From Marichromatium gracile (GTDB lineage Bacteria; Pseudomonadota; Gammaproteobacteria; Chromatiales; Chromatiaceae), in the NCBI RefSeq assembly GCF_004343155.1, contig NZ_SMDC01000001.1, positions 186,001 to 250,000 on the forward strand: DNA of 64,000 nucleotides, given 5' to 3'. Positions 43,708 to 52,578 of the stretch are shown one piece after another. Under the pieces are notes generated by a model. That model was not told the DNA's origin. It did not search any database and saw only the letters and a program-made list of their open reading frames with translations. Both the position numbers and the translations under genes were made by a program. Every line of letters begins with the position of its first letter. Position 1 is the first letter of the stretch.

Positions 43708-44871
43708 ATGCAGGAACCAGGCGGCAGACTCGGGATCCGGCTGCGGATCGCCCCCGAGACGCGATGCTGCGAGATCCACTCGACCCGGCCGGTGACCGCC
43801 AGCCAGGTGTTCATCGGGCGCACGCCGGCGGAGACGGCGCGGGTGTTGCCGCGTCTCTACAGCATCTGCGGCCAGGCCCAGGCGTGTGCCTGCGCCACCG
43901 CGCTCGAACACGCCCAGGGACAGGCCGCGCCCACCGCGGTCCGCGCTGATCGCGCCGCGGCGGTGGCGAGCGAGACCCGGCGCGAGCACCTCTGGCGCAT
44001 CCTCATCGACTGGCCGGCGGCGCTCGACGAGCCGGCCGATCACCTGACGCTCGCCCGGGTCCACGGTCTGACCCGCACCCTGCTCACCGCGCTCGACCCG
44101 GACGCGGACCTCTTCATCCCCCACGCCCGCCCCGCAACGACCGACCAGCGGGTGCTCGCCGAGACCCGCGACGCCCTCGACACCCTGCTCGAGGAGCGCG
44201 TCTTCGGCATGTCCCCGGCGCACTGGCACGCCCGCATCGACACCCCGGAGCGGCTCGCCGACTGGGCGGCGAGCGGCGTCAGTCAGGCGGCGCGACTGCT
44301 CCAGCGGGTGATCGTCGACGACCTCGCCGGGCTCGGCGCCACCACCATCGCACCGCTGCCGGCGCTCGACGAGCGGGCGCTCGCCGACCTGCTGCCCCGG
44401 CTCGCCGACCCCGGGTTTATCGCCGCCCCGACCTGGGACGGTGCGCCGCGCGAGACCACGCCCCTCACCCGCCAGCACCATCACCCGCTGATCGGCGCGC
44501 TCGGCGCCGGGCTGCTGGCGCGGCTCGCCGCGCAGCTCGTCGAGGTCGCCGCCCCGCCGCTGATCGAGCCGCCACCGACCGCCGCGCTCGACGGCGGTCT
44601 CGGCGTCGGTCGCGCCGCCGCCGCGCGCGGCGAGCTGATCCATCTGGTCCGGCTCGACGCGCGAGGCCACATCGCCGACTATCGCATCCTCGCCCCCACC
44701 GAGTGGAACTTCCACCCGCGCGGGGCGCTCGCGCTGGCGCTCGAGGCGCTCGAACCGGTCCCCGAGACCGAACTGCGCCGGCGCGCCGGGCTGCTGATCG
44801 CCGCCCTCGACCCCTGTGTCGCCTTCGACCTGACCCTCACCGGCCCCAGCGAGGTCCCGCCATGTGCCTAG
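43708..44871 (+). CDS. hupK: HupK-like protein (hydrogenase large-subunit paralogue)
   Basis: 387 residues. Like the HupK/HyaF accessory proteins it resembles the NiFe-hydrogenase large subunit: SICGQAQACACATALE sits where the first CxxC nickel motif (RICGVCT-type) would be, and LDPCVAFDLTL where the C-terminal DPCxxCxxH motif would be. Only single cysteines survive in these motifs, so it cannot bind the active site as an enzyme does. A scaffold role in cofactor assembly has been proposed for the family. GGAGG lies 6 nt before the ATG, and it overlaps hypC by 10 bp, confirming the maturation context. Confidence 0.82.
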   Translation: MQEPGGRLGIRLRIAPETRCCEIHSTRPVTASQVFIGRTPAETARVLPRLYSICGQAQACACATALEHAQGQAAPTAVRADRAAAVASETRREHLWRILIDWPAALDEPADHLTLARVHGLTRTLLTALDPDADLFIPHARPATTDQRVLAETRDALDTLLEERVFGMSPAHWHARIDTPERLADWAASGVSQAARLLQRVIVDDLAGLGATTIAPLPALDERALADLLPRLADPGFIAAPTWDGAPRETTPLTRQHHHPLIGALGAGLLARLAAQLVEVAAPPLIEPPPTAALDGGLGVGRAAAARGELIHLVRLDARGHIADYRILAPTEWNFHPRGALALALEALEPVPETELRRRAGLLIAALDPCVAFDLTLTGPSEVPPCA

Positions 44872-45101
44872 CCATCCCCGCCCGGATCACCGCCATCGAC
44901 CACGCCAGCGACACCGCCGAGGTCGCACTCGACGGGGTCGCGCGCAGCGTCTCGCTCGCCCTGCTCGACAGCGCCGAGGTCGGCGACTACGTGCTGATCC
45001 ACGTCGGCTACGCGCTCAACCGCATCGACCCCGAGGAGGCCGAACGCACCCTGGAGACGATGCGCGAGGCCGGGCTGCTCGCCCCGGGGGATGCGCCATG
45101 A
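44862..45101 (+). CDS. hypC: HypC/HybG/HupF family hydrogenase maturation chaperone
   Basis: 79-residue chaperone that binds HypD and the hydrogenase large-subunit precursor through Cys2 of MCLAIPARI. Its beta barrel (VEVALDGVARSVSLALL and VLIHVGYALNRIDPEEAE) matches the family. The Cys2 requirement fixes the ATG at 44862, which sits 10 bp inside hupK. Stop overlaps the hypD start (ATGA). Confidence 0.96.
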   Translation: MCLAIPARITAIDHASDTAEVALDGVARSVSLALLDSAEVGDYVLIHVGYALNRIDPEEAERTLETMREAGLLAPGDAP

Positions 45102-46213
45102 GATATGTCGACGAGTTCCGCGACCACGCCCTCGCCAAGCGGCTCGCCGCGACCATCGCCGCCGAGGTCGACCCCGGTCGCGACTACCGGCTGATGGAGT
45201 TCTGCGGCGGTCACACCCACGCCATCTTCCGCTACGGGGTGCAGCAGCTGATGCCGCCGCGGCTGCGCTTCGTCCACGGCCCCGGCTGTCCGGTGTGCGT
45301 GCTGCCGATGGCGCGGATCGATCAGGCGATCGCGCTGACCGAACGCCACGGGGTGACGCTGTGCACCTACGGCGACCTGATGCGGGTTCCAGGCGGCGAC
45401 CGTCGCACCCTGTTCCAGGCCCGTGCCGAGGGCGCCGACGTGCGCATGGTCTACTCCACCCAGGATGCGCTGCGCATCGCCCGCGAGCAGCCGGGGCGCG
45501 AGGTGGTGTTCTTCGCCATCGGCTTCGAGACCACCACCCCGCCGACCGCGGTGGCGTTGGAGCAGGCGCGCGCCGAGGGACTCGCCAATTTCTCGGTGTT
45601 CTGCAACCACGTGCTCACCCCGCCGGCGCTCGCCGCCATCCTCGCTGACGGCGCACGCATCGACGCCATCCTCGGGCCCTCGCACGTCAGCACCCTGATC
45701 GGCACCGCCCCCTATGCCTTCGTCCCCGAGCAGCACCGGCTGCCGCTGGTGATCGCCGGCTTCGAGCCGCTCGACGTGATGCAGTCGACGCTGATGCTGG
45801 TGCGCCAGATCAACGCCGGCACGGCGCGGGTCGAGAACCAGTACCGTCGCGCGGTCAGCGAGAGCGGCAACCGCAAGGCGCAGGCGCTGATGGCGCGGGT
45901 CTTCCGGGTGCGCGAGCGCTTTGCCTGGCGCGGGCTCGGCGAGATCGCGGAGAGCGCGCTGGAACTCGCCCCCGAATTCGCCGAGTTCGACGCCGAGCGC
46001 CGCTTCCCGGTCGAGTGCGCGCCGGCGCGCGAGCCCCGTGGCTGCGAGTGCCCGGCGATCCTGCGCGGCGAGAAGCGCCCCACCGAGTGCCGTCTGTTCG
46101 GCACCGGCTGTACCCCGGCGCACCCGCTCGGCGCCTGCATGGTCTCCTCCGAGGGCGCCTGTGCCGCCTACTGGAGCTATGGCCGGACCCGCGACCGGGC
46201 GGCCGCCGGCTGA
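45098..46213 (+). CDS. hypD: Hydrogenase formation protein HypD
   Basis: Iron-sulfur protein on which Fe(CN)2CO is assembled with HypC. 371 residues. It has EFCGGHTHAIFRYG, the HGPGCPVCVLP redox/iron site, IGFETTTPPT, and a C-terminal cluster of cysteines (GCECPAIL, ECRLFGTGCTP) for the [4Fe-4S] cluster. The ATG overlaps the hypC stop. Confidence 0.96.
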   Translation: MRYVDEFRDHALAKRLAATIAAEVDPGRDYRLMEFCGGHTHAIFRYGVQQLMPPRLRFVHGPGCPVCVLPMARIDQAIALTERHGVTLCTYGDLMRVPGGDRRTLFQARAEGADVRMVYSTQDALRIAREQPGREVVFFAIGFETTTPPTAVALEQARAEGLANFSVFCNHVLTPPALAAILADGARIDAILGPSHVSTLIGTAPYAFVPEQHRLPLVIAGFEPLDVMQSTLMLVRQINAGTARVENQYRRAVSESGNRKAQALMARVFRVRERFAWRGLGEIAESALELAPEFAEFDAERRFPVECAPAREPRGCECPAILRGEKRPTECRLFGTGCTPAHPLGACMVSSEGACAAYWSYGRTRDRAAAG

Positions 46214-46265
46214 CCCGCATGCACCCCGGGCACCGCGCCCGCGATCACCGACGAGAACCGACCCG

Positions 46266-47312
46266 ATGACCAGCCAATCCAGCCCCCACACCCCGCTCGA
46301 CCTCGACCACGGCCGGGTGGAGATGACCCACGGCGCCGGCGGTCGCGCCATGGACCAGCTCATCGACGGGATCTTCCGCCGTCATCTCGACAACCCGCTG
46401 CTCGCCCAGGGCAACGACCAGGCCCGCTTCGCGGTCCCACCCGGCCGACTGGCGATGAGCACCGACGGCCACGTGGTCTCGCCGCTGTTCTTCCCCGGCG
46501 GTGACATCGGCGCGCTGGCGGTGCACGGCACCGTCAACGATCTCGCCATGGGCGGCGCGCAGCCGCTGCACCTCAGCGCCGGGTTCATCATCGAGGAGGG
46601 CTTCGCCCTCGCCGCGCTCGATCGCATCGTCGCCAGCATGGCGCGGGCGGCGCGCGAGGCCGGGGTGACCGTAGTCACCGGCGACACCAAGGTGGTCGAA
46701 CGCGGCAAGGGCGACGGGGTGTTCATCACCACCACCGGGCTCGGGGTGGTGCCCGAGGGCATCGAGCTCTCCGGCGAGCGCGCCCGCCCGGGCGATGCCA
46801 TCGTGCTCAGCGGCGGCATCGGCGAGCACGGAGTGGCCATCCTCGCCCAGCGCGAGCACCTCGGCTTCGCCACCGGGGTGCGCTCGGACAGCGCCGCGTT
46901 GCACGGGCTGGTCGCCGCGATGCTCGCGGCGGTGCCGGGGCTGCGCTGTCTGCGCGACCCCACCCGCGGCGGGCTGGCGGCCTGTCTCAACGAGCTGGCG
47001 CGACAGTCCGGGGTGGGGATGCAGATCCGCGAGGCGGCGATCCCCGTCCACCCCGAGGTCGCCGCCGCCTGCGAACTGCTCGGACTCGACCCGCTGCACA
47101 TCGCCAACGAGGGCAAGCTGGTGGCGATCTGTCCGCCCGAGCGGGTCGACGACCTGCTCGCGGCGATGCGCGCCCACCCGCTCGGCGCCGCCGCCAGCCA
47201 CATCGGCGAGGTGGTCGAGGACACGCTGCGGCTGGTGCAGATGGAGACCGGGTTCGGCGGCTCGCGGGTGGTCGACTGGCTCACCGGCGAGCAGCTGCCG
47301 CGGATCTGCTAG
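46266..47312 (+). CDS. hypE: Hydrogenase expression/formation protein HypE
   Basis: Dehydratase that converts the thiocarbamoyl group on its C-terminal Cys to thiocyanate, source of the active-site CN ligands. 348 residues, PurM-like fold with MTHGAGGRAMDQLI, VNDLAMGGAQP, GDTKVVERGKGDG and DPTRGGLAACLNEL. The protein ends PRIC, with the acceptor Cys as last residue, as required. GAGAA precedes the ATG. HypF, which loads the carbamoyl group, is not in the window. Confidence 0.96.
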   Translation: MTSQSSPHTPLDLDHGRVEMTHGAGGRAMDQLIDGIFRRHLDNPLLAQGNDQARFAVPPGRLAMSTDGHVVSPLFFPGGDIGALAVHGTVNDLAMGGAQPLHLSAGFIIEEGFALAALDRIVASMARAAREAGVTVVTGDTKVVERGKGDGVFITTTGLGVVPEGIELSGERARPGDAIVLSGGIGEHGVAILAQREHLGFATGVRSDSAALHGLVAAMLAAVPGLRCLRDPTRGGLAACLNELARQSGVGMQIREAAIPVHPEVAAACELLGLDPLHIANEGKLVAICPPERVDDLLAAMRAHPLGAAASHIGEVVEDTLRLVQMETGFGGSRVVDWLTGEQLPRIC

Positions 47313-48523
47313 CGGGTCCCGGGCGCGCCCTCGACCACCCGCCCGTGGGCGCTCTCGAGGCGCAGCTCGGGCAGCGTGACCGAGGGCGGTGCGGGATAGC
47401 GGCGGATGTCGCCCTCACCGGTGATCACCTCGACCCGCCGCCATTCGTCGGCGACCACGCCGAGCGCGAGCTTGGTGTCGCGCTCGGTGAACAGCCCGCG
47501 ATGGACGACGTCGTAGCTCAGTACCCCGTCGCGCGCGACCAGCCGGCTCTCCACCCGGCTCCAGGGCAGGCCGAAGCCGCGCGCCTCGAGCCTCAGCTGG
47601 GCGCGCCGGTCACGCTCGCCGATCCAGAACAGGACGACGTCCAGGTCGTCGGCCTCGATACGCAACACCTCGGGCGCGGGCAGGAACTCGTCGTGGGCGA
47701 TGCGCTCGTACTCGATCCGCTTGAGCGGGGTCGCGACCAGCACCACCGCGATCATCACCGGCACGGCCAGGGCGTAGCCGAGCGCGGTCAGGCGCGGATG
47801 ACGCAGCCGACTCGACGACGGCGGCGCGAGCGCGGCGGCACGCTCGCGCCGCGGCACCCGCAGCACGCCGTGATAGAGCAGCAGCGCGGTGCCATAGACG
47901 AACACCCAGGCCCAGATCACGTCCGAGGGGAAGTGATCGCCCGCGGCCATGCGACCGATCCCGAGCAGCACGCCGAAGGCCACCGAGCCGGCGAGCGCCA
48001 TCCAGGCCAGCAGCGGTCGACGCCGACGCCAGATCAGGAAGAAGACGCCGAGCACGAAGCCGACCGAGGCGTGACCACTGGGGAAGGACTTGCCCTCGCC
48101 ATAATCCCCGATCTGCAACGGCGGCAGATACGGCTGGGTGCCACCGAAGGCCTCGGTCTGGTGTGGCCGGGGACGGTCCCACTGCTCCTTGAACACGCCG
48201 TTGACGATCAACCCGGGACCGAGCAGCGCAGTGGCGATCACGAACACCGCATGGATACGCAGCCGCCTGAAGCGCGGCCACAACGCGGCGGCGATCAGCA
48301 CCAGCAACCCGCCGAGCATCATCAGCCCGGTGAGCAGCGGCGCGGCGACATAGAGCGCCGACCACAGCGGCGCCTGGGCCTCGTACCAGGGATCGTCGGC
48401 CCCGGGATGGTAGAACAGCGACACCAGACGGGTGTCGAGGTCGCTGAGCCAGAACGGCAGGGTGCCGAGCAGCGCCACCACGGCCAGGGCGATGAGCTGG
48501 CCTCGCAGGTCGCGCGCGATCAT
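47309..48523 (-). CDS. Phosphatase PAP2 family membrane protein
   Basis: About 404 residues. Membrane helices with the three PAP2 motifs: KEQWDRPRP, FPSGHASVGF and GRMAAGDHFPSD, as in lipid A or isoprenoid phosphate phosphatases. After the PAP2 core (to about 240) there is one more helix (LTALGYALAVPVMIAVVLV) and about 120 residues of a beta-rich, periplasmic-type tail of unknown function. I chose ATG 48523; ATG 48613 would add 30 residues. Its stop overlaps the hypE stop in a convergent arrangement. Confidence 0.85.
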   Translation of the reverse strand: MIARDLRGQLIALAVVALLGTLPFWLSDLDTRLVSLFYHPGADDPWYEAQAPLWSALYVAAPLLTGLMMLGGLLVLIAAALWPRFRRLRIHAVFVIATALLGPGLIVNGVFKEQWDRPRPHQTEAFGGTQPYLPPLQIGDYGEGKSFPSGHASVGFVLGVFFLIWRRRRPLLAWMALAGSVAFGVLLGIGRMAAGDHFPSDVIWAWVFVYGTALLLYHGVLRVPRRERAAALAPPSSSRLRHPRLTALGYALAVPVMIAVVLVATPLKRIEYERIAHDEFLPAPEVLRIEADDLDVVLFWIGERDRRAQLRLEARGFGLPWSRVESRLVARDGVLSYDVVHRGLFTERDTKLALGVVADEWRRVEVITGEGDIRRYPAPPSVTLPELRLESAHGRVVEGAPGTR

Positions 48524-48732
48524 CAGCGAGTCCGCTGGTGGCTGGACGGAACGACGCGGACTCGATGCATGACGGACTCCTGGTGTGATTTCGGCAATGG
48601 GTCGGCGGGGCATTGTCCGGTGACTCGATCACTTTGACCAGTGCGTCGGGGACTGGAACGCACCGCCGGGCTCGGGTATGGTCGGTCCCGCTCGTACACG
48701 AAAAAACCACAGACGAGAAAGAGGACCAACCC

Positions 48733-49191
48733 ATGACCCGCACACTGTTCGCAGGCTCGCTCGCACTCGCGCTGCTCACCCCGCAGGTATTCGCCGCGAC
48801 CCCCGACATGGCCACGCCGGAGGAGGCCAAGGCGCTCTCCGAGCAGGCGCACGAGGCGGTCGAGAGCCAGGGCGCCGAGGCCGCCTTCGCCGCCTTCGCT
48901 GCCGAGGACGGGGGCTTCCGCGATCGCGATCTCTATGTGTTCTGCATGGATCTCGAGGGCGAGATGCTCGCGCACCCGCTCAAGCCCGAGCTGGTCGGCA
49001 AGAACCTGATCGACTTCGACAAGTATGGCGACACCCTGTTCAGGGACATGATCGAGACGGTGAAGGATTCGGGCGAGGGCTGGGTGGACTATCGCTGGCC
49101 CTATCCGGGCAGTGACGAGATCCGCGACAAGGCCACCTATGTGATCGGCAACGACGGCGGCTTCTTCTGCGGGGTCGGCGCCTACAAGTAG
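48733..49191 (+). CDS. Exported single-Cache domain protein
   Basis: 152 residues: signal peptide (LFAGSLALALLTPQVFAA) then a Cache-type sensor domain (VESQGAEAAFAAFAAEDGGF, DLYVFCMDLEGEMLAHP, WVDYRWPYPG) and C-terminal VGAYK. Stand-alone periplasmic Cache proteins bind small organic ligands and may feed a membrane receptor. Two cysteines, one near the C-terminus (FFCGVGAYK). It stands alone, convergent with the XRE gene. Confidence 0.85.
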   Translation: MTRTLFAGSLALALLTPQVFAATPDMATPEEAKALSEQAHEAVESQGAEAAFAAFAAEDGGFRDRDLYVFCMDLEGEMLAHPLKPELVGKNLIDFDKYGDTLFRDMIETVKDSGEGWVDYRWPYPGSDEIRDKATYVIGNDGGFFCGVGAYK

Positions 49192-49201
49192 CGCACCAAG
49201 C

Positions 49202-49230
49202 GGGAAACGCTGAGCAAATCAGCGTTTCCC
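49202..49230 (+). terminator. Long perfect hairpin after the Cache gene
   Basis: Arms GGGAAACGCTGA and TCAGCGTTTCCC (12 bp, perfect) around GCAAA, 10 bp after the stop. No T-run follows. It may be a terminator or an RNA-stabilising element. Confidence 0.6.
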
Positions 49231-49359
49231 CATTCGACGCCGACGGTGGCGAGACGTAGCGGTCGGGGATACGGGCCAGGACCTGATGGTCATCTCCGCC
49301 GACGGGGCGTGTCTCCTGGATCCGGGGAGCCGGGACACGGGGACCGTCAGATGACGGTC

Positions 49360-49761
49360 TCAGGCGGTGGAGAGCTCGTCCTCGACGAGCGGCGCCTGCT
49401 CCTGCTCCTCGGCCGCGGCGGCCTTGGCGGCGACCCCGAACTCCGATTGACGCTCGGCGACCTCGAGGACGGTGGCGCGACCACGCTCGTCGCTGAGCCG
49501 GAAGAACTCCACCAGACGCATCTCTTCGGCGTCGAGCGGCCCCTTGTCGTCGAGACAGAGGAGATAGGTGGGGGTCACGGTGCGCAGCGCCATCGAGAGC
49601 TCGTGGGCCTCTTCGAGTCCCATCCGACGGATCCCCTGCTCATAGTTGCTGATGCGCGACTTCGACAGCGAATTGGTCCGGCTGGACAGGTCGGAAAGAC
49701 TCAGCTTCTGCTCTTGCCGGGCGGCGCGAAGGCGTTGGCCGATACGTTTGGTCAGGTCCAT
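49360..49761 (-). CDS. XRE family helix-turn-helix regulator
   Basis: 133 residues. N-terminal HTH_3 domain (RLRAARQEQKLSLSDLSSRT and KSRISNYEQGIRRM), then a segment FFRLSDERGRATVLEVAERQ seen in many small XRE regulators, and an Ala/Glu-rich tail. Target unknown. A Fur-box-like site begins 4 bp upstream of the ATG, so iron may control it. No clear ribosome-binding site is present; the longer frame to 50010 is not homologous. Confidence 0.8.
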   Translation of the reverse strand: MDLTKRIGQRLRAARQEQKLSLSDLSSRTNSLSKSRISNYEQGIRRMGLEEAHELSMALRTVTPTYLLCLDDKGPLDAEEMRLVEFFRLSDERGRATVLEVAERQSEFGVAAKAAAAEEQEQAPLVEDELSTA

Positions 49762-49764
49762 AGT

Positions 49765-49783
49765 GATAATGATTCTTTTAACC
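49765..49783 (-). promoter_or_regulatory. Fur-box-like site at the start of the XRE gene
   Basis: GATAATGATTCTTTTAACC has a perfect left half (GATAATGATT) and a poor right half, about 14 of 19 matches to the Fur consensus. It lies 4-22 bp upstream of the ATG, in the 5' leader or core promoter. Could be chance AT-rich promoter sequence. Confidence 0.45.
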
Positions 49784-49945
49784 AGTTTGGTGGTACGAAA
49801 AAATGATCGAAGGCCGGCGGTCAAGTTCATCCTTGAGCCGGTTCCGACACACGTCCAAGGTGCATGAGGAACTGAACCGCCGCCGCCCCGGCCCACCGTC
49901 CGAGGACGATGGATCAGGGGGCGATCGCGTCTCTTCGAGGGTCGA

Positions 49946-50923
49946 TCAACCCAGGAAGGCGTCTTCCCATTCTGCTTCTCCGACGGTCTGGGGCTGGGGC
50001 TCCACGACACGGTCGGCGAAGGCGGAATCGAGGGTCTTGATGAAGCACTTGGTCTGCGGCGAGAGGAACTTGCCGCGTCGCTGCACGATGCCGTAGCTGC
50101 GCTTCGGGAAGTAGTGATCGAGCGGGATGGTGCTGAGCTTCTCCTCCCCGGTCAGACAGACATCGGTGACGATGGAGATGCCGAGTCCGAGCTCGACATA
50201 TTTCTTGATCACCTCCCAGCCACCGGCCTCCAGGGTCACCCGATATCCGAGATTGTGCTGCTTGAACACCAGGTCAACCATGCGCCATGTACTGAGATGG
50301 CGCGGCGGCAGGATCAGGCCGTAGGGGGCGATGTCCTCCAGGGTGACCGTCTCGCGACCGGCCAGCGGGTGATCGGCCGGGGTGATCAGCGTCGGGCGGT
50401 AGGTGACGAAGGGACGATAGGTGATGTCGTCCGGCACCTCGAGCATCGAGCCCACGGCGAGATCGACCTCGTCGGCGCGCAGCATCGCCAGGCCGTCGCG
50501 GCCGGTGACGTTGTGCATCTTGAGCTCGATGCCGGGGTACTGGTCGACGAACTCGCGCACCGGATCCGGGAGGATGTAGAGGATGGTCGACTCGCCCGCG
50601 GCGATGTTGAGCACACCCTGATCGACCCGACCGCACTGGGTGGCGAAGGTCTCGTGGAGCTTGTCCATGCCCTCGACCAGCGGCTCGGCCATCTGGAACA
50701 GCAGATCGCCCTCGGGGGTGAGCTTGATCTTGGGGCCCCGGCGCTCGAACAGCACGGTGCCGAACTCGCGCTCGAGGGCCTGGATCTGCAGCGAGACCGT
50801 CGGCTGGCTGAGGAAGATCTTCTCCGCCGCGGCGCTGACGCTACCGGTCCGGGCAGCGTGACAGAAGGCGCGCAGCTGCTTGAGCCGGTTCTGCTTGTAA
50901 TGGATCTGGGATCCGGAACCCAT
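49946..50923 (-). CDS. LysR family transcriptional regulator, CysB-like
   Basis: 325 residues. N-terminal winged HTH (LKQLRAFCHAARTGSVSAAAEKIFLSQPTVSLQIQALE) and a periplasmic-binding-protein-type effector domain whose last part, WEVIKKYVELGLGISIV, matches CysB-type regulators of sulfur metabolism. AAGGA lies 8 nt before ATG 50923; ATG 50932 overlaps that motif. It is downstream of tatC, with a 128-bp gap that probably contains its own promoter. Regulated genes not identified here. Confidence 0.87.
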   Translation of the reverse strand: MGSGSQIHYKQNRLKQLRAFCHAARTGSVSAAAEKIFLSQPTVSLQIQALEREFGTVLFERRGPKIKLTPEGDLLFQMAEPLVEGMDKLHETFATQCGRVDQGVLNIAAGESTILYILPDPVREFVDQYPGIELKMHNVTGRDGLAMLRADEVDLAVGSMLEVPDDITYRPFVTYRPTLITPADHPLAGRETVTLEDIAPYGLILPPRHLSTWRMVDLVFKQHNLGYRVTLEAGGWEVIKKYVELGLGISIVTDVCLTGEEKLSTIPLDHYFPKRSYGIVQRRGKFLSPQTKCFIKTLDSAFADRVVEPQPQTVGEAEWEDAFLG

Positions 50924-51051
50924 GGCGAACATCCTTCAGTCGACAACAAGCGTCGATATTAGCCGATGAACGCCATTGATAAAAGCAATACCCCTGTTAT
51001 CCACCAGAAAAGTCTCACGTTTTGACGATCGGCGCACAGCATGTGCACGGC

Positions 51052-52182
51052 TCAGTCGTCGAGTTGGGCGAGGATATTGCGAGCCACGCGACGCGCATCC
51101 TCGTCCCCTTCCTCGAGCACCTCGTACAAAACGTGTCTGGCAGCAATCAGGCTGTCGAGTTCCCGCAGCCGGTTGGCGCGCTTGAGCTTCTCCTCGACCG
51201 AGTTGATCCCGCCGCTCACCGGCGCGGAGGCCGGCATCTCGCGCGCGGCCTCCTCGGCGTCGATACGGTCGAGTTCGGCCTCCATCTCGGTCTCGCTCAG
51301 CGGCTGCCAGCGCGACGCCTCGTCGAGCGCCGGATCGAGCTCGCCGCCGACCGAGGTCCCCGGGCGCGGATCGCTGCCGGGCGCCGGCGAGCCGCCGGGG
51401 CCGTCGGGATCGGTGCCGTCGTCGTCCTCATCCTCGTCGAGCCGGCCCTTGAGCAGGATCCGGGCGAACAGGATACCGAGCTCGAACAGCAACCACATCG
51501 GGATCGCCAGCAGGGTCTGGGAGATCACGTCCGGCGGGGTGAGAAACATGCCGACGATGAACACACCGACGATCACATAGGGACGCTTGGCGGCGAGCGC
51601 AGCCGGCGTGGTCAGGCGCAGCGCCACCAGCAGGATGGTGGCGATCGGGATCTCGAAGGCCAGACCGAAGGCGAAGAACAGGGTCAGCACGAAGTCGAGA
51701 TAGGCCGAGATGTCGGTCATCATCGCCACGCCCTCGGGCGTCGAGCCGGCGAGGAAGGCGAACACCAGCGGGAACACCACGTAGTAGGCGAACAGCATGC
51801 CGAGATAGAACAGCAGCACGCTGGAGAGCAGCAGCGGCACCGCCAGGCGCCGCTCGTGCTGATAGAGCCCGGGGGCGACGAAGGCCCACAGCTGATAGAA
51901 CAGGAAGGGCATCGACAGGAACACCGCCGCCACCAGCGCCAGCTTGAAGGGCGTGAGGAAGGGCGCGGCCACCTGGGTGGCGATCATGGTGTTGCCGTCG
52001 GGCAGCTGCGCCATCAGCGGCGCGGCGATATAGACGTAGAGCTCGTTGGCGAAGGGGAACAGCGCCAGGAACACCACCAGGATGGCGATCACCATCCGGA
52101 TCAGGCGATCGCGCAGCTCGATCAGGTGGGAGACGAAGGGCTGTTCGGCGCCCGGATCATCGGGTTGCATCGCAGGTGACAT
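51052..52182 (-). CDS. tatC: Sec-independent protein translocase TatC with long acidic C-terminal extension
   Basis: Membrane receptor for twin-arginine signal peptides. 376 residues: six helices with SHLIELRDRLIR, FLFYQLWAFVAPGLYQHERR, FGLAFEIPIA and PPDVISQTLLAIPMWLLFE. The family norm is about 250 residues; here about 120 more follow, opening with DEDEDDDGTDPDG and ending in a coiled-coil-like helical stretch (EKLKRANRLRELDSLIAARHVLYEVLEEG). The extension is cytoplasmic by topology. tatC is third in the order tatA, tatB, tatC. Confidence 0.93.
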   Translation of the reverse strand: MSPAMQPDDPGAEQPFVSHLIELRDRLIRMVIAILVVFLALFPFANELYVYIAAPLMAQLPDGNTMIATQVAAPFLTPFKLALVAAVFLSMPFLFYQLWAFVAPGLYQHERRLAVPLLLSSVLLFYLGMLFAYYVVFPLVFAFLAGSTPEGVAMMTDISAYLDFVLTLFFAFGLAFEIPIATILLVALRLTTPAALAAKRPYVIVGVFIVGMFLTPPDVISQTLLAIPMWLLFELGILFARILLKGRLDEDEDDDGTDPDGPGGSPAPGSDPRPGTSVGGELDPALDEASRWQPLSETEMEAELDRIDAEEAAREMPASAPVSGGINSVEEKLKRANRLRELDSLIAARHVLYEVLEEGDEDARRVARNILAQLDD

Positions 52183-52252
52183 GACTGGACTCTATCCGGA
52201 CGAGAGGGGCCGGGGCCCCGGATGGCGTCGGATCAGGGGTGGATGACGGGGA

Positions 52253-52552
52253 CTAGCCGCGCGGCGGGGTCCGCTCGGCGCCGTCCCGGGTGTCGGAGGC
52301 TGCGGCTGGACGCTCGGACTCCTCGAGAATGGTCTCGAGCGGACGCGAGTGGCGCTGCTCGTCGAGCACGCGATTGAGCTCCTCGGTATGGAGTTCGCGG
52401 TCGATCTCGTGCTTGACCGAGGCCAGGGTGCGGCGGGCCTTGCCCACCCACATCCCGGCCATGCGCGCCACCCGCGGCAATCGCTCCGGGCCGATCACGA
52501 CCAGCGCGACCACCGCGATCAGGATGAACTCCCAGAATCCCCAGTCGACCAT
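52253..52552 (-). CDS. tatB: Twin-arginine translocase subunit TatB
   Basis: 99 residues: short N-terminal membrane helix (FWEFILIAVVALVVIGPERLP) with the conserved Glu and GPERLP turn, followed by an amphipathic helix (ARMAGMWVGKARRTLASVKHE) and a polar tail. Forms the receptor complex with TatC. Between tatA (26 bp gap) and tatC (70 bp gap). Confidence 0.94.
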   Translation of the reverse strand: MVDWGFWEFILIAVVALVVIGPERLPRVARMAGMWVGKARRTLASVKHEIDRELHTEELNRVLDEQRHSRPLETILEESERPAAASDTRDGAERTPPRG

Positions 52553-52578
52553 CTGGTCTCCCCGATCCGGCGCTCAGC

